Positions 37,133 to 46,092 of a stretch of DNA of 64,000 nucleotides are shown piece after piece. Position 1 is the first letter of the stretch; each line of letters begins with the position of its first letter. The stretch is from Zobellia galactanivorans (GTDB lineage: Bacteria; Bacteroidota; Bacteroidia; Flavobacteriales; Flavobacteriaceae), in the NCBI RefSeq assembly GCF_000973105.1, contig NC_015844.1, positions 3,220,501-3,284,500 of the forward strand, in the 5' to 3' direction. The translations under genes were made by a program, and so were the position numbers. The notes beneath the pieces were generated by a model that worked only from the letters and a program-made list of their open reading frames with translations, was not told where the DNA came from and did no database searches.

Positions 37133-38071
37133 ATGCAGAATTTTATTTTTATTGTTCTTGGCCTGATACTTTTGATAGCAGGTGGTAACTGGCTTTTAAA
37201 ATCGGCTGTAGCCCTTTCCTTAAGATTGAGTATTCCGAAAATTGTTATCGGTATGACGGTAGTATCCTTTGCTACCTCGGCGCCTGAACTGATTGTAAGT
37301 GTAAAGGCCGCTCTTGATGGGTTTCCCGATTTGGCTTTGGGGAATGTGGTGGGATCCAATATAGCGAACCTGGGCTTGGTACTGGCCGTTACCGTTCTTA
37401 TGGGCTCGATAGATGTTCGAAGAACCTTTTATACTACCGATTGGCCGGTTATGATGGCCGCTTCATTGCTTTTCTTTGCTTTTATTTTCTTTGACGGGGA
37501 ACTGCAACAGTATGAAGGGGGGATTATGGTCGTAGCCTTATTCCTGTTTTTGGTGTATTTACTCCGTTTTCAAAAGCAGGCGGTGGAAGATGAGGCCCCT
37601 GAAGATGATTTGCCTTTGCCTTTGTATAAGTTGGTGCTCTTTTTGGGGCTAGGGGGTACGGCCCTCTGGGGTGGTTCTGAGCTCCTTATTAACGGTGCGG
37701 TGGGTACGGCCAAGATATTTGGTGTAAGCGAGCGGATCATTGCCGTTACCGTGGTTTCTATAGGGACCAGTATTCCTGAATTGGCTGCTTCCGTAATAGC
37801 GGTAATTAAGAAGGAAAAAGCCATTTCCTTGGGGAATCTTATCGGGTCGAATATTTTCAACTTATTGGCGGTTTTAGGGATTACCTCTATAATAACCCCG
37901 ATTAAAGTGGTCGATGAGCGTTTGTTGAGCAACGATATTTTTTGGATGTTGGGCATTTCCTTTCTGATTCTTCCTTTGGTATTCTTTCCTAAGGGGCTAC
38001 GCTTGGGTTGGCGCGATGGCTTGATTCTTCTGACCTGTTACGTGGTCTTTGTGTATCTGACCGTTGCCTAG
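37133..38071 (+). CDS. CaCA family Na+/Ca2+ antiporter (YrbG-like)
   Basis: 312 residues with about ten membrane helices and two inverted alpha repeats: GMTVVSFATSAPELIVSVKAAL with ALGNVVGSNIANLGL (about 40-85), and AVTVVSIGTSIPELAASVIAVI with SLGNLIGSNIFNLLAVLG (about 200-250). A short cytosolic acidic loop (EDEAPEDDLPLP) joins the halves. It exchanges Ca2+ for Na+ or K+ across the inner membrane; the ion preference cannot be read from sequence. Confidence 0.93.
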   Translation: MQNFIFIVLGLILLIAGGNWLLKSAVALSLRLSIPKIVIGMTVVSFATSAPELIVSVKAALDGFPDLALGNVVGSNIANLGLVLAVTVLMGSIDVRRTFYTTDWPVMMAASLLFFAFIFFDGELQQYEGGIMVVALFLFLVYLLRFQKQAVEDEAPEDDLPLPLYKLVLFLGLGGTALWGGSELLINGAVGTAKIFGVSERIIAVTVVSIGTSIPELAASVIAVIKKEKAISLGNLIGSNIFNLLAVLGITSIITPIKVVDERLLSNDIFWMLGISFLILPLVFFPKGLRLGWRDGLILLTCYVVFVYLTVA

Positions 38072-38333
38072 GGTGCATCGGTACGGAGTTTTTATGGTCT
38101 TCTATTTTTTTATTCCTTCATTTAGACGGGGCCGACTTTCTAGGTTTGGAAGGAAACGGGCTTTGGTGCTTCCTGTGTTGTTTAAGCCGATTTGATGGCT
38201 TTGGTCCGCGAATATGGATGCAAGGTGTTATCCTGTGTAAGTTAAAGGAAGAAGGATGACTAGCTGGGCTTGTAGGGGTTTTTCGTGTAGTGTGTCCTTG
38301 GTAGGAAGCTAAAACGTAATCTAGATGTAAAGA
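38072..38333. other. Intergenic, no supported gene
   Basis: About 260 bp, with 327 bp in total between the antiporter and glnA stops. Only short, unconvincing ORFs are present and I see no RNA gene. It ends in the bidirectional terminator at 38334. Confidence 0.5.
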
Positions 38334-38366
38334 AAAACGCTCGAACCTATGGGTTCGAGCGTTTTA
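38334..38366. terminator. Strong bidirectional terminator
   Basis: A 14-bp perfect stem (38334-38347 with 38352-38365, loop TATG) with A/T tails on both sides, 33 bp past the glnA stop. Confidence 0.9.
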
Positions 38367-38398
38367 CATTATATTAACAACAAAAAAATCAGATCGAA

Positions 38399-39415
38399 TT
38401 AAATATCGGCAGATTTAACCGTTTTAACGATTCTTCCGGCGATTTTGTATGGGTCACCGTTAGAAGCTGGTCTTCTGTCTTCCAACCATCCTTTCCATCC
38501 ACTCTCAACAGTAGCGATAGGAATACGGATAGAAGCACCACGGTCAGAAATTCCGTAGCTGAAATCGTGGATCGATGCGGTTTCGTGAAGACCGGTCAAA
38601 CGTTGGTCGTTGAACTCACCGTAAACGGCAATGTGTTCTTTTACTACAGGTCTGAAAGCCTCGCATATTTTTTCGTAAACCTCTTTTGAACCTGCAGTCC
38701 TTAAAGTAGTGTTAGAGAAGTTGGCGTGCATACCCGAACCATTCCAGTCCATGTCTTTTCCTAATGGTTTTGGGTGGTATTCGATATAGTAACCATATTG
38801 TTCCGATAGTCTATCTAAAAGGTATCTGGCAACCCAAAGTTCGTCACCGGCCAATTTGGCTCCTTTGGCGAACAATTGAAATTCCCACTGGCCACAGGCA
38901 ACCTCTTGGTTGATTCCTTCAAAGTTAAGTCCGGCAGCGATACATAAATCGGCGTGCTCTTCGACCAATAGACGGCCATGTGTATTTTTACCTCCAACCG
39001 AACAGTAGTAAAGGCCTTGTGGGGCAGGGTAGCCTCCAACAGGGAAACCTAAAGGTAGTTGGGTATGGGTGTCCATTATAAAGTATTCTTGCTCAAAACC
39101 GAACCAGAAATCATTATCATCGTCATCGATAGTAGCTCTTCCGTTAGATTCATGAGGTGTTCCATCGGCATTAAGTACTTCGGTCATTACCAAAAAACCA
39201 TCTTTTCTTGCGGGGTCAGGGAAGATGGCAACAGGCTTTAACAAACAATCCGAATCGCCGCCGACTGCCTGTCTTGTTGAACTTCCGTCAAAAGACCACA
39301 TAGGGCAATCTTCCAATTTACCACTAAAGTCGTTTACGACCTTAGTCTTGCTACGCATGTTTTGCGTTGGGAAATATCCATCCAACCAGATGTATTCTAA
39401 TTTAGTTTTGCTCAT
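38399..39415 (-). CDS. glnA: Glutamine synthetase, GSII (eukaryote-like) type
   Basis: 338 residues, far shorter than the GSI dodecamer subunit (about 470), matching the GSII length. Features: an N-terminal beta-grasp region with KTKVVNDFSGKLEDCPMWSFDGSST; FGFEQEYFIMD with metal-binding Glu; GINQEVACGQWEFQ; the ATP/glutamate segment DWNGSGMHANFSN; and the RGASIRIP and EDRRPASNGDPY motifs. It forms glutamine from glutamate, ammonium and ATP. Divergent from GSIII, with shared upstream motifs. Confidence 0.94.
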   Translation of the reverse strand: MSKTKLEYIWLDGYFPTQNMRSKTKVVNDFSGKLEDCPMWSFDGSSTRQAVGGDSDCLLKPVAIFPDPARKDGFLVMTEVLNADGTPHESNGRATIDDDDNDFWFGFEQEYFIMDTHTQLPLGFPVGGYPAPQGLYYCSVGGKNTHGRLLVEEHADLCIAAGLNFEGINQEVACGQWEFQLFAKGAKLAGDELWVARYLLDRLSEQYGYYIEYHPKPLGKDMDWNGSGMHANFSNTTLRTAGSKEVYEKICEAFRPVVKEHIAVYGEFNDQRLTGLHETASIHDFSYGISDRGASIRIPIATVESGWKGWLEDRRPASNGDPYKIAGRIVKTVKSADI

Positions 39416-39449
39416 AATTACGGTAGTTAATTTTACGTTTAAAGACGAA

Positions 39450-39457
39450 CAAAAATA
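39450..39457 (-). promoter_or_regulatory. glnA -7 box
   Basis: Minus strand TATTTTTG, exact TAnnTTTG, ending 35 bp before the glnA ATG. A TTAG 19 nt upstream (39477-39480) fits an imperfect -33 element, which coincides with the putative operator. Confidence 0.7.
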
Positions 39458-39469
39458 TGTTTTTTACTC

Positions 39470-39495
39470 AATTATACTAATTTTTAGGGGGGTAA
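39470..39495. promoter_or_regulatory. Putative nitrogen operator, promoter-proximal site (glnA)
   Basis: AATTATAC at 39470-39477, a 10-nt A+T-rich spacer, then GGGGGTAA at 39488-39495. It resembles glnK site II (AATTATACCCCC...GGGGGTAT). Its centre is about 29 bp upstream of the centre of the glnA -7 box, as for glnK site I. The left arm lacks the C-run, so this site is degenerate. Confidence 0.4.
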
Positions 39496-39522
39496 ATATC
39501 AAAAAATTGAGTATAATTTAGG

Positions 39523-39546
39523 ATAGCCCTATTTTTTGAGGGGTAT
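39523..39546. promoter_or_regulatory. Putative nitrogen operator, promoter-distal site (glnA/glnN)
   Basis: ATAGCCC-N10-GGGGTAT, a 24-bp near-palindrome matching glnK site II (ATACCCCC-N9-GGGGGTAT). Centre about 81 bp from the glnA -7 box centre, versus 82.5 bp at glnK. It could also serve the divergent glnN. Confidence 0.5.
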
Positions 39547-39626
39547 TTTGTGGTAAGTTGATTATTTTATCTTTTTATTATTAATTCGTTAATTGCTATT
39601 TTAGCCGAAATTTTTAAGTATATACT

Positions 39627-41813
39627 ATGTCGAGACAGCGATTTGATGCAATGACCGAAAGCCGGAAAAGAGAGCGTGTAGGTGTTGAAGAAAAAGGGCG
39701 ACGTTCCGAGCTTTTTGGAAACAATGTTTTTAATAAGGAGCGCATGCTACAGTACCTTACCAAAGATGCTTTGGAAAGCGTGCAGGGGGCAATTTTCTCG
39801 GGATCTAAAATAGATAGAAAGATAGCTGACCAGGTGGCCGAGGCCATGAAGACCTGGGCTATAGAAATGGGGGCTACGCATTATACCCATTGGTTTCAAC
39901 CGCTTACGGGGGCGACTGCCGAAAAGCACGATGCCTTTTTTGATCTAATGTCGGATGGAAGGGCCTTGGAGAAATTTGGGGGTGGCCAATTGGTGCAACA
40001 GGAGCCTGATGCCTCAAGCTTTCCAAGTGGTGGAATTCGCAACACTTTTGAAGCTCGTGGCTATACCGCATGGGACCCTACCAGTCCGGCTTTTGTTTAC
40101 GATACGACACTTTGTATACCCACGATATTTGTTTCGTATACCGGTGAAGCCTTAGATAATAAGGCGCCACTTTTGCGCGCCCTTAATGCCATAGATGAGG
40201 CGGCAACTGCCGTAGCAAAATATTTTGATAAAACCGTGGTCAAGGTAAACGCTACCTTGGGCTGGGAGCAAGAATATTTCTTGGTCGATAAGGCATTGGC
40301 CCATTCACGTAGCGATATAAGTCTGACGGGGAGAACCTTGGTAGGGCATTCGGCCGCAAAGGGACAACAACTTGATGACCATTATTTTGGGGTAATACCC
40401 TTGAGGGCCATTAATTTTATGAAGGAACTCGAGCTGGAATGTATGCGCCTGGGTATTCCTGTTAAAACAAGGCATAACGAAGTGGCGCCGAACCAATTTG
40501 AATTGGCCCCTGTTTTTGAAGAGGCTAATTTGGCGGTAGATCATAACTTGCTCTTGATGGATGTCATGGACCGCATTGCGGATAGGCACAACCTTAAAGT
40601 GCTCTTTCATGAAAAACCCTTTGCCGGCATCAATGGTTCGGGTAAGCATAATAACTGGTCGTTGGCGACCGATACGGGCGTGAATTTGTTGAGTCCGGGG
40701 TCTACGCCCATGAAGAACCTTCAGTTTTTGACCTTCTTTATCAATACCATTAAGGCGGTAGATACCTATGAGGAGCTGTTGCGTTCGTCTATAGCTTCGG
40801 CCAGCAATGACCATAGGTTGGGCGCCAATGAAGCGCCTCCGGCAATCTTGTCGATATTCGTTGGTAAGCAGTTGGGTAATGTGTTGGATGAATTGGAGGG
40901 TGTTTCCAAAGGAAAGTTGTCCCCTGAGGAAAAAACTGAGCTCAAATTGAACGTAGTGGGTAAAATACCCGAAATTCTACTTGATAATACGGATCGCAAC
41001 CGGACTTCCCCCTTTGCCTTTACCGGAAACAAATTTGAAATGCGGGGCGTAGGTTCAAAAACGAACTGTGCCAAACCGATGACCATTTTGAACACTATAG
41101 TGGCCAAGCAGCTGCGGGAGTTTAAAAAAGAGGTAGATGCACTTGTCGATAAAAAGAGCCTTAAAAAGGATGAGGCCGTATTCAATGTTTTGCGGGAGTA
41201 TATCAAGACTTCAAAACGTATTCGTTTTGATGGTGATGGTTATAGCGAAGATTGGCAAAAAGAAGCGGAACGCAGAAAACTCAGCAACAATAAAACCACT
41301 CCGGCCGCCCTTCAGGTGCTGACCTCAAAGCAAAGCTTGGAACTCTTTGCCTCTATGGGGGTGATGAGCGAAAAAGAGGTCACCGCAAGGCAAGAGGTAG
41401 AGCTTGAAGCCTATATCTTGCATATACAGATAGAGGGTAGGGTGTTGAACGAATTGGTCTATAGCCATATTATCCCATCGGTAATAGAATATCAGAACAT
41501 CTTGATCAAGAATGTATTGGGGCTCAAGGAGATCTATGGGGCTGCCCATCGAAAACTGACCGATGGTCAATCGGGTATTATAGAGCAGATCGCCGAGCAT
41601 ATTACCGAACTTAAAAAACAGGTAGATGCGATGACGGATGCCCGTAGAAAAGCCAATAAATTGACCGATACCCAAAAAAAGGCCTTTGCGTACAGTGACG
41701 ATGTCAAGCCGTATTTTGAAAAAATAAGAATGCATTGTGATAAGCTGGAAATGCTTGTGGATAACCGTTATTGGCCCTTGGTCAAGTATCGGGAGTTGTT
41801 GTCTATCAAGTAG
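39627..41813 (+). CDS. glnN: Glutamine synthetase type III
   Basis: 728 residues, the normal size for GSIII, which forms double-ringed dodecamers. Diagnostic segments: the N-terminal FNKERMLQYLTKDAL, GWEQEYFLVDKALAHSRSDI, RHNEVAPNQFELAPVFEEANLAVDHN, the NGSGKHNNWSL catalytic loop and NRTSPFAFTGNKFEMRGVGS. It makes glutamine. Divergent from the GSII gene across 211 bp; having both types suggests division of labour with nitrogen supply (inference). Confidence 0.96.
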   Translation: MSRQRFDAMTESRKRERVGVEEKGRRSELFGNNVFNKERMLQYLTKDALESVQGAIFSGSKIDRKIADQVAEAMKTWAIEMGATHYTHWFQPLTGATAEKHDAFFDLMSDGRALEKFGGGQLVQQEPDASSFPSGGIRNTFEARGYTAWDPTSPAFVYDTTLCIPTIFVSYTGEALDNKAPLLRALNAIDEAATAVAKYFDKTVVKVNATLGWEQEYFLVDKALAHSRSDISLTGRTLVGHSAAKGQQLDDHYFGVIPLRAINFMKELELECMRLGIPVKTRHNEVAPNQFELAPVFEEANLAVDHNLLLMDVMDRIADRHNLKVLFHEKPFAGINGSGKHNNWSLATDTGVNLLSPGSTPMKNLQFLTFFINTIKAVDTYEELLRSSIASASNDHRLGANEAPPAILSIFVGKQLGNVLDELEGVSKGKLSPEEKTELKLNVVGKIPEILLDNTDRNRTSPFAFTGNKFEMRGVGSKTNCAKPMTILNTIVAKQLREFKKEVDALVDKKSLKKDEAVFNVLREYIKTSKRIRFDGDGYSEDWQKEAERRKLSNNKTTPAALQVLTSKQSLELFASMGVMSEKEVTARQEVELEAYILHIQIEGRVLNELVYSHIIPSVIEYQNILIKNVLGLKEIYGAAHRKLTDGQSGIIEQIAEHITELKKQVDAMTDARRKANKLTDTQKKAFAYSDDVKPYFEKIRMHCDKLEMLVDNRYWPLVKYRELLSIK

Positions 41814-41932
41814 TGATGGTTTGTATGTTGGCTTGCCCGTAAATTAGGTAAAAGACCTTATTACTGGTCAAAGTGATGTAAGGCAGTGGTGAAAAGGTAT
41901 ACTAAGTAAAGAATATCTAAAATATTCTATAG

Positions 41933-42781
41933 ATGCATAGTACCTTAAAAAAATATCTTTTCACCCTGCTTTTTTTGTTTTCTGTTTCTCTTTTCTCCCA
42001 AGGAGCGTGGACAAAGGCAAAAAACAAAGCCTACGTTCAGTTATCGTATTATAACATAGCTGCTTATTCGGGTGTTTACGGAAACCCCGATTATAGGACC
42101 GAGCGAAAAATCACCGATAACACCCTTCAACTTTTTGGGGAATACGGTATTTCCGATAAGACGACGGTGCTCTTGAGTCTGCCGATTAAAATGATCAAAG
42201 CTGGCGATGTGGTGTCATCTACAGCTGGTGTGCCCATTACTTCTGATGGTTCTGAAACGGCCTTGGGTAATTTGGTCCTTGGTGTAAAACATCAACTTTA
42301 TAATAAGAAGTGGGTGATTTCCGGACAGCTTAATTTTGAGGCCAATACCGGAAGCTATTTTGAGGCATCCGGACTTAGAAGTGGTTATGATACATTTACA
42401 TTATCTCCAAAACTGAATATTGGTAGAGGTTATGATAATTTCTTTGTTCAGGCATCTACAGGTGTTGATATTCGTTTTAATGACTATAGTTCAAATTTTA
42501 GAGCTAGCGCTGAAGCTGGTGTAAAACCCATAAAACGACTTTGGATCATTGGTTTTCTTGACTTTTCAACTTCTTTTGAAAACGGAGAGGTTATACTTCC
42601 GGCAGCTAATTTGGCCACAGGGTTGTATCTTAATGATCAAGCATATGTTGCTTATGGCATAAAGGGTATAGTTGAAATTACCGAAAAGTTTGGAGTGCTA
42701 GCTAACTACACTTCGGCAATTTCAGGAACTAATGTGCCTAAAAGAGCGGTTTTGGGCGGAGGGATTTATCACAAATTTTAA
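41933..42781 (+). CDS. Outer-membrane beta-barrel protein of unknown function
   Basis: 282 residues. A signal peptide (LFLFSVSLFSQ, cleavage near residue 23) is followed by alternating amphipathic strands and an aromatic C-terminal strand (GGGIYHKF), as in outer-membrane barrels. It resembles the loosely defined transporter or phenol-degradation MetA-like barrel group, but I see no decisive motif. It stands alone between glnN and purM. Confidence 0.75.
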   Translation: MHSTLKKYLFTLLFLFSVSLFSQGAWTKAKNKAYVQLSYYNIAAYSGVYGNPDYRTERKITDNTLQLFGEYGISDKTTVLLSLPIKMIKAGDVVSSTAGVPITSDGSETALGNLVLGVKHQLYNKKWVISGQLNFEANTGSYFEASGLRSGYDTFTLSPKLNIGRGYDNFFVQASTGVDIRFNDYSSNFRASAEAGVKPIKRLWIIGFLDFSTSFENGEVILPAANLATGLYLNDQAYVAYGIKGIVEITEKFGVLANYTSAISGTNVPKRAVLGGGIYHKF

Positions 42782-42865
42782 TCTACTTGAGAACTTTTAG
42801 AAAGTTTTTTTTGTCAAGCGATGATTATTCGGTGAATACCTTATTTTTGCCAAAAAGCCGTAATA

Positions 42866-44047
42866 ATGAGTTCATCTACCAGTGAAAGATACAGTCAAAG
42901 AGGTGTTTCTGCCTCAAAAGAAGATGTGCACAATGCTATAAAGAATATTGATAAGGGACTCTTTCCAAAAGCGTTCTGTAAGATTGTGCCAGATTATTTA
43001 ACGAATGATGAGGATTATTGCTTGGTAATGCATGCAGATGGTGCCGGAACAAAATCTTCGTTGGCCTATATGTACTGGAAGGAAACGGGAGATCTATCCG
43101 TTTGGAAAGGTATTGCCCAAGATGCACTTATTATGAACATAGATGATCTTATCTGTGTGGGTGCTACTGATAATATTATGCTTTCTTCCACTATTGGGAG
43201 AAATAAAAACTTGATTCCCGGTGAAGTAATATCGGAAATCATCAATGGTACCGAAGAGCTTATTGGCGATTTGGCCCAGCATGGTCTTACTATTCGGTCT
43301 ACCGGAGGTGAAACTGCCGATGTGGGTGATTTGGTGCGTACCATTATTGTAGATTCAACGGTTACTGCGCGTTTAAAGAAGAAAGATGTTATAGATAATG
43401 CCAATATAAAGGCCGGTGACGTTATCGTAGGTTTGGCTTCTTTCGGCCAGGCTTCCTATGAGAAGGAATATAATGGCGGTATGGGCAGTAATGGCCTTAC
43501 TTCGGCTAGGCACGACGTTTTTTCCAAATATCTCGCCGAGAAATATCCTGAGAGTTTTGACGCTTCCGTACCTGATGATTTGGTATATTCCGGCAATGTC
43601 AAGTTAACCGATAAGGTAGATGAAAATGTGCCCTTGGATGCGGGTAAACTGGTGTTATCGCCAACCCGGACCTACGCGCCCATCGTAAAGAAAATATTAA
43701 GTAAATACACTTCCCAAGATATTCATGGTATGGTGCATTGTAGTGGTGGTGCGCAAACCAAGATTTTACATTTTATCGATGAACTACATGTTATAAAAGA
43801 TAATCTTTTTCCGGTTCCACCGCTGTTTAAATTGATTCAAGAACAATCCGGTACCGACTGGAAAGAGATGTATCAGGTCTTCAACTGTGGACATCGTCTT
43901 GAAATCTATACCGATGAATCGGTGGCCGATGATCTTATCGCTATTTCCAAGGGTTTTGGGGTAGATGCACAAATCGTTGGAAGGGTCGAGGCGCATTCCG
44001 CTAAAAAACTGACCATCGAGAGTCCTTATGGCAAGTTTGTATATTAG
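42866..44047 (+). CDS. purM: Phosphoribosylformylglycinamidine cyclo-ligase (AIR synthase)
   Basis: 393 residues, longer than the E. coli enzyme (345), as usual for Bacteroidota. Conserved blocks: MHADGAGTKSSLAYMYW near residue 53, MNIDDLICVGATDNIML near 92, RSTGGETADVGDLV near 148, and the C-terminal FNCGHRLEIYTDE (NxGHR-type). It closes the imidazole ring in purine synthesis. TATTTTTG at 42842-42849 lies 16 bp before the ATG and is a likely -7 box. Confidence 0.94.
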   Translation: MSSSTSERYSQRGVSASKEDVHNAIKNIDKGLFPKAFCKIVPDYLTNDEDYCLVMHADGAGTKSSLAYMYWKETGDLSVWKGIAQDALIMNIDDLICVGATDNIMLSSTIGRNKNLIPGEVISEIINGTEELIGDLAQHGLTIRSTGGETADVGDLVRTIIVDSTVTARLKKKDVIDNANIKAGDVIVGLASFGQASYEKEYNGGMGSNGLTSARHDVFSKYLAEKYPESFDASVPDDLVYSGNVKLTDKVDENVPLDAGKLVLSPTRTYAPIVKKILSKYTSQDIHGMVHCSGGAQTKILHFIDELHVIKDNLFPVPPLFKLIQEQSGTDWKEMYQVFNCGHRLEIYTDESVADDLIAISKGFGVDAQIVGRVEAHSAKKLTIESPYGKFVY

Positions 44048-44097
44048 GGTATACGAATCGTTTCAATCTGCCGTTTTCTATAGTAAACAATTGTATT

Positions 44098-44547
44098 ATG
44101 GAAAGAAAGCAGTTTTTGAAAAGTCTAGGGGCTAGTGCGGCCTTTGCTATCGCTTTTCCATGTCTTCATGCTTGTTCTACGGATAGCGAAGATGAAGACG
44201 GCGGTAATGTCCCGGTACCTACCGGAGTAGATTTCACCATTGACTTAAGTGCCCCGGAAAATGCGAAACTTGCCGAAAAAGGCGGATTCGTATTGAGAAA
44301 TTTGGTGGTCGTTGTGCAGAATTTAGAAGGTGAATATGTGGCGGCGAGCCAGGTTTGTAGCCATCAAGGCTATGAGGAGGTGCTTTTTGCCGATGTAGAC
44401 GGAGGAATATTTTATTGTGACGTACACGGGTCGCGTTTTGAACAAGACGGAACACCGATATACGAAAAAGTGGAAGGGGTGACCTCGAAGCCATTGAAAA
44501 TTTTTAAGACCGAGCTGAACGATAATATGCTACGCGTATTTGAATAA
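44098..44547 (+). CDS. Rieske [2Fe-2S] lipoprotein
   Basis: 149 residues. The N-terminus ERKQFLKSLGAS resembles a Tat motif with an RK pair, followed by a hydrophobic stretch and lipobox L-H-A-C (Cys26). The Rieske ligands are all present: Cys87 and His89 in CSHQG, Cys107 and His110 in CDVHGS. An exported, lipid-anchored electron carrier is therefore predicted; the partner is unknown. It is the first of three plus-strand genes (Rieske, thioredoxin-like, ApbE) with gaps of 28 and 0 bp. Confidence 0.9.
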   Translation: MERKQFLKSLGASAAFAIAFPCLHACSTDSEDEDGGNVPVPTGVDFTIDLSAPENAKLAEKGGFVLRNLVVVVQNLEGEYVAASQVCSHQGYEEVLFADVDGGIFYCDVHGSRFEQDGTPIYEKVEGVTSKPLKIFKTELNDNMLRVFE

Positions 44548-44575
44548 GTGGCACTGATTTTGTTTTAGACCTAAT

Positions 44576-45007
44576 ATGAAAAAGATAATAGTTTTGTTTT
44601 TTGTTGCTCTGGCTAGTTCCCTTTCTGCCCAAGATTGGCAGGAAGATTATACGCAGGCCTTGGCTTTGTCAAAAGAGGACAACAAGAAAATGGTATTGGT
44701 TTTTGCGGGCTCCGATTGGTGTGCACCTTGCATAAAACTGGATAAGACTATCTGGCAATCGGACGAGTTTAAAAAATTCGCCCAAACCGACCTGATACTT
44801 TATAAGGCCGATTTTCCAAGGAAAAAAGCAAATCAACTTAGCGCTGAACTCAGTGCGAAAAATAAAGAGTTGGCCGAAAAGTTCAATCCACGGGGGCACT
44901 TTCCCTTAGTGGTTCTTCTATCGGAAAAAGAAGAGGTCTTAGGGCAGACCGGCTATCTAAAACTCTCTCCAAAAGAATATGTTGCGCATTTAAAATCCAT
45001 GTTATAA
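44576..45007 (+). CDS. Exported thioredoxin-family protein
   Basis: 143 residues. A signal peptide (cleavage about ALASSLSAQ, residue 19) then a thioredoxin fold with the active pair Cys49-Ala-Pro-Cys52 in GSDWCAPCIKLD and a downstream cis-Pro in GHFPLVVL. It resembles DsbD-gamma/thioredoxin_7 proteins that reduce periplasmic disulfides. The next gene's GTG start follows its stop with no gap, so the two are translationally coupled. Confidence 0.9.
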   Translation: MKKIIVLFFVALASSLSAQDWQEDYTQALALSKEDNKKMVLVFAGSDWCAPCIKLDKTIWQSDEFKKFAQTDLILYKADFPRKKANQLSAELSAKNKELAEKFNPRGHFPLVVLLSEKEEVLGQTGYLKLSPKEYVAHLKSML

Positions 45008-45997
45008 GTGAGGGCGGTATTATATGTACTTTCTTTTTTTTTCTTCTCTATTGGTTTTTCCCAAGATAAGAAATTGGTAACCGTGCACAGGGCGATGGAG
45101 CTTATGGGCTCTCGGTTTGATATTACGGTGGTATCCGCCAACGAAGACTTGGGGTATATCAATATAGACGAGGCTACCGCCGAAATCCAGCGTATTGAAA
45201 ATATGATTTCTTCTTGGAAACCTGATTCGGAAACCTCTTTGATAAATGCCAATGCGGGAATTAAACCGGTCAAGGTAAGTGCCGAAATGTTTATGCTGAT
45301 AGAACGGGCCAAGAAACTTTCGGAAATTACCGATGGGGCCTTCGATATTTCCTTTGCCTCTATGGATGAAATATGGAGTTTTGACGGCTCTATGGTTCGA
45401 ATGCCCAGTAAGAAGGAAATTGAAAATTCGGTAAAAAGAGTCGGCTATGAAAAAATTATCCTAGATCCGGCCGAAAAAACGGTCTTTCTGGCCGAAAAAG
45501 GCATGAAAATTTCTTTTGGGGCCATAGGGAAAGGCTATGCGGCCGATAAGGCCAAAGAGCTTTTGGTTTCAAAGCAGGTGTTAGGGGGTATTATAAATGC
45601 GGCTGGCGACCTTACTACTTGGGGAACGAAGGCTACGGGGGAAAAATGGCTTATTGGTATAGCCAATCCGCTGAGCGAAGAGAAAATCTTCTCCTGGTTG
45701 CCTATCGTTGAGTCGTCTGTGGCCACTTCTGGGAACTATGAAAAATATGTTGTTTTTAACGGGGTGAAGTATTCGCATATCATCGATCCTAGAACCGGAT
45801 ATCCTTCAACGGGAATCAATAGTGTATCCATATTTGCCAAAAGCGCCGAAATTTGTGATGCCTTGGCTACCGCTGTCTATATACTGGGCAAAAAAGAGGG
45901 GCTTGCCCTTATCAACCAATTGGGGGATACCGAGGCTATTTTGGTAGACGACGCCAATAAAGTGCATAAAAGCAGCGGTATATTGTTGAACAACTAG
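45008..45997 (+). CDS. apbE: FAD:protein FMN transferase (ApbE)
   Basis: 329 residues starting at GTG. It has a signal peptide (IGFSQ) and so acts in the periplasm. Family motifs: MGSRFDITVV; DGAFDISFASM; KISFGAIGKGYAADKA; INAAGDLTTWG; GIANPL; and the C-terminal ATSGNYEKY...HIIDPRTGYPS. ApbE attaches FMN to Thr/Ser of exported flavoproteins. No obvious target (NqrC/RnfG-like) is in this window, so the substrate is elsewhere. Confidence 0.95.
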   Translation: MRAVLYVLSFFFFSIGFSQDKKLVTVHRAMELMGSRFDITVVSANEDLGYINIDEATAEIQRIENMISSWKPDSETSLINANAGIKPVKVSAEMFMLIERAKKLSEITDGAFDISFASMDEIWSFDGSMVRMPSKKEIENSVKRVGYEKIILDPAEKTVFLAEKGMKISFGAIGKGYAADKAKELLVSKQVLGGIINAAGDLTTWGTKATGEKWLIGIANPLSEEKIFSWLPIVESSVATSGNYEKYVVFNGVKYSHIIDPRTGYPSTGINSVSIFAKSAEICDALATAVYILGKKEGLALINQLGDTEAILVDDANKVHKSSGILLNN

Positions 45998-46092
45998 GCC
46001 TAAGGGCTTATTCCTCTTTTTACCGAAAACCTTAGGGATATCAATAAATGTGCAAATTTGTCGTAAATTCGCGGCACAAGTGATGTAAGATA

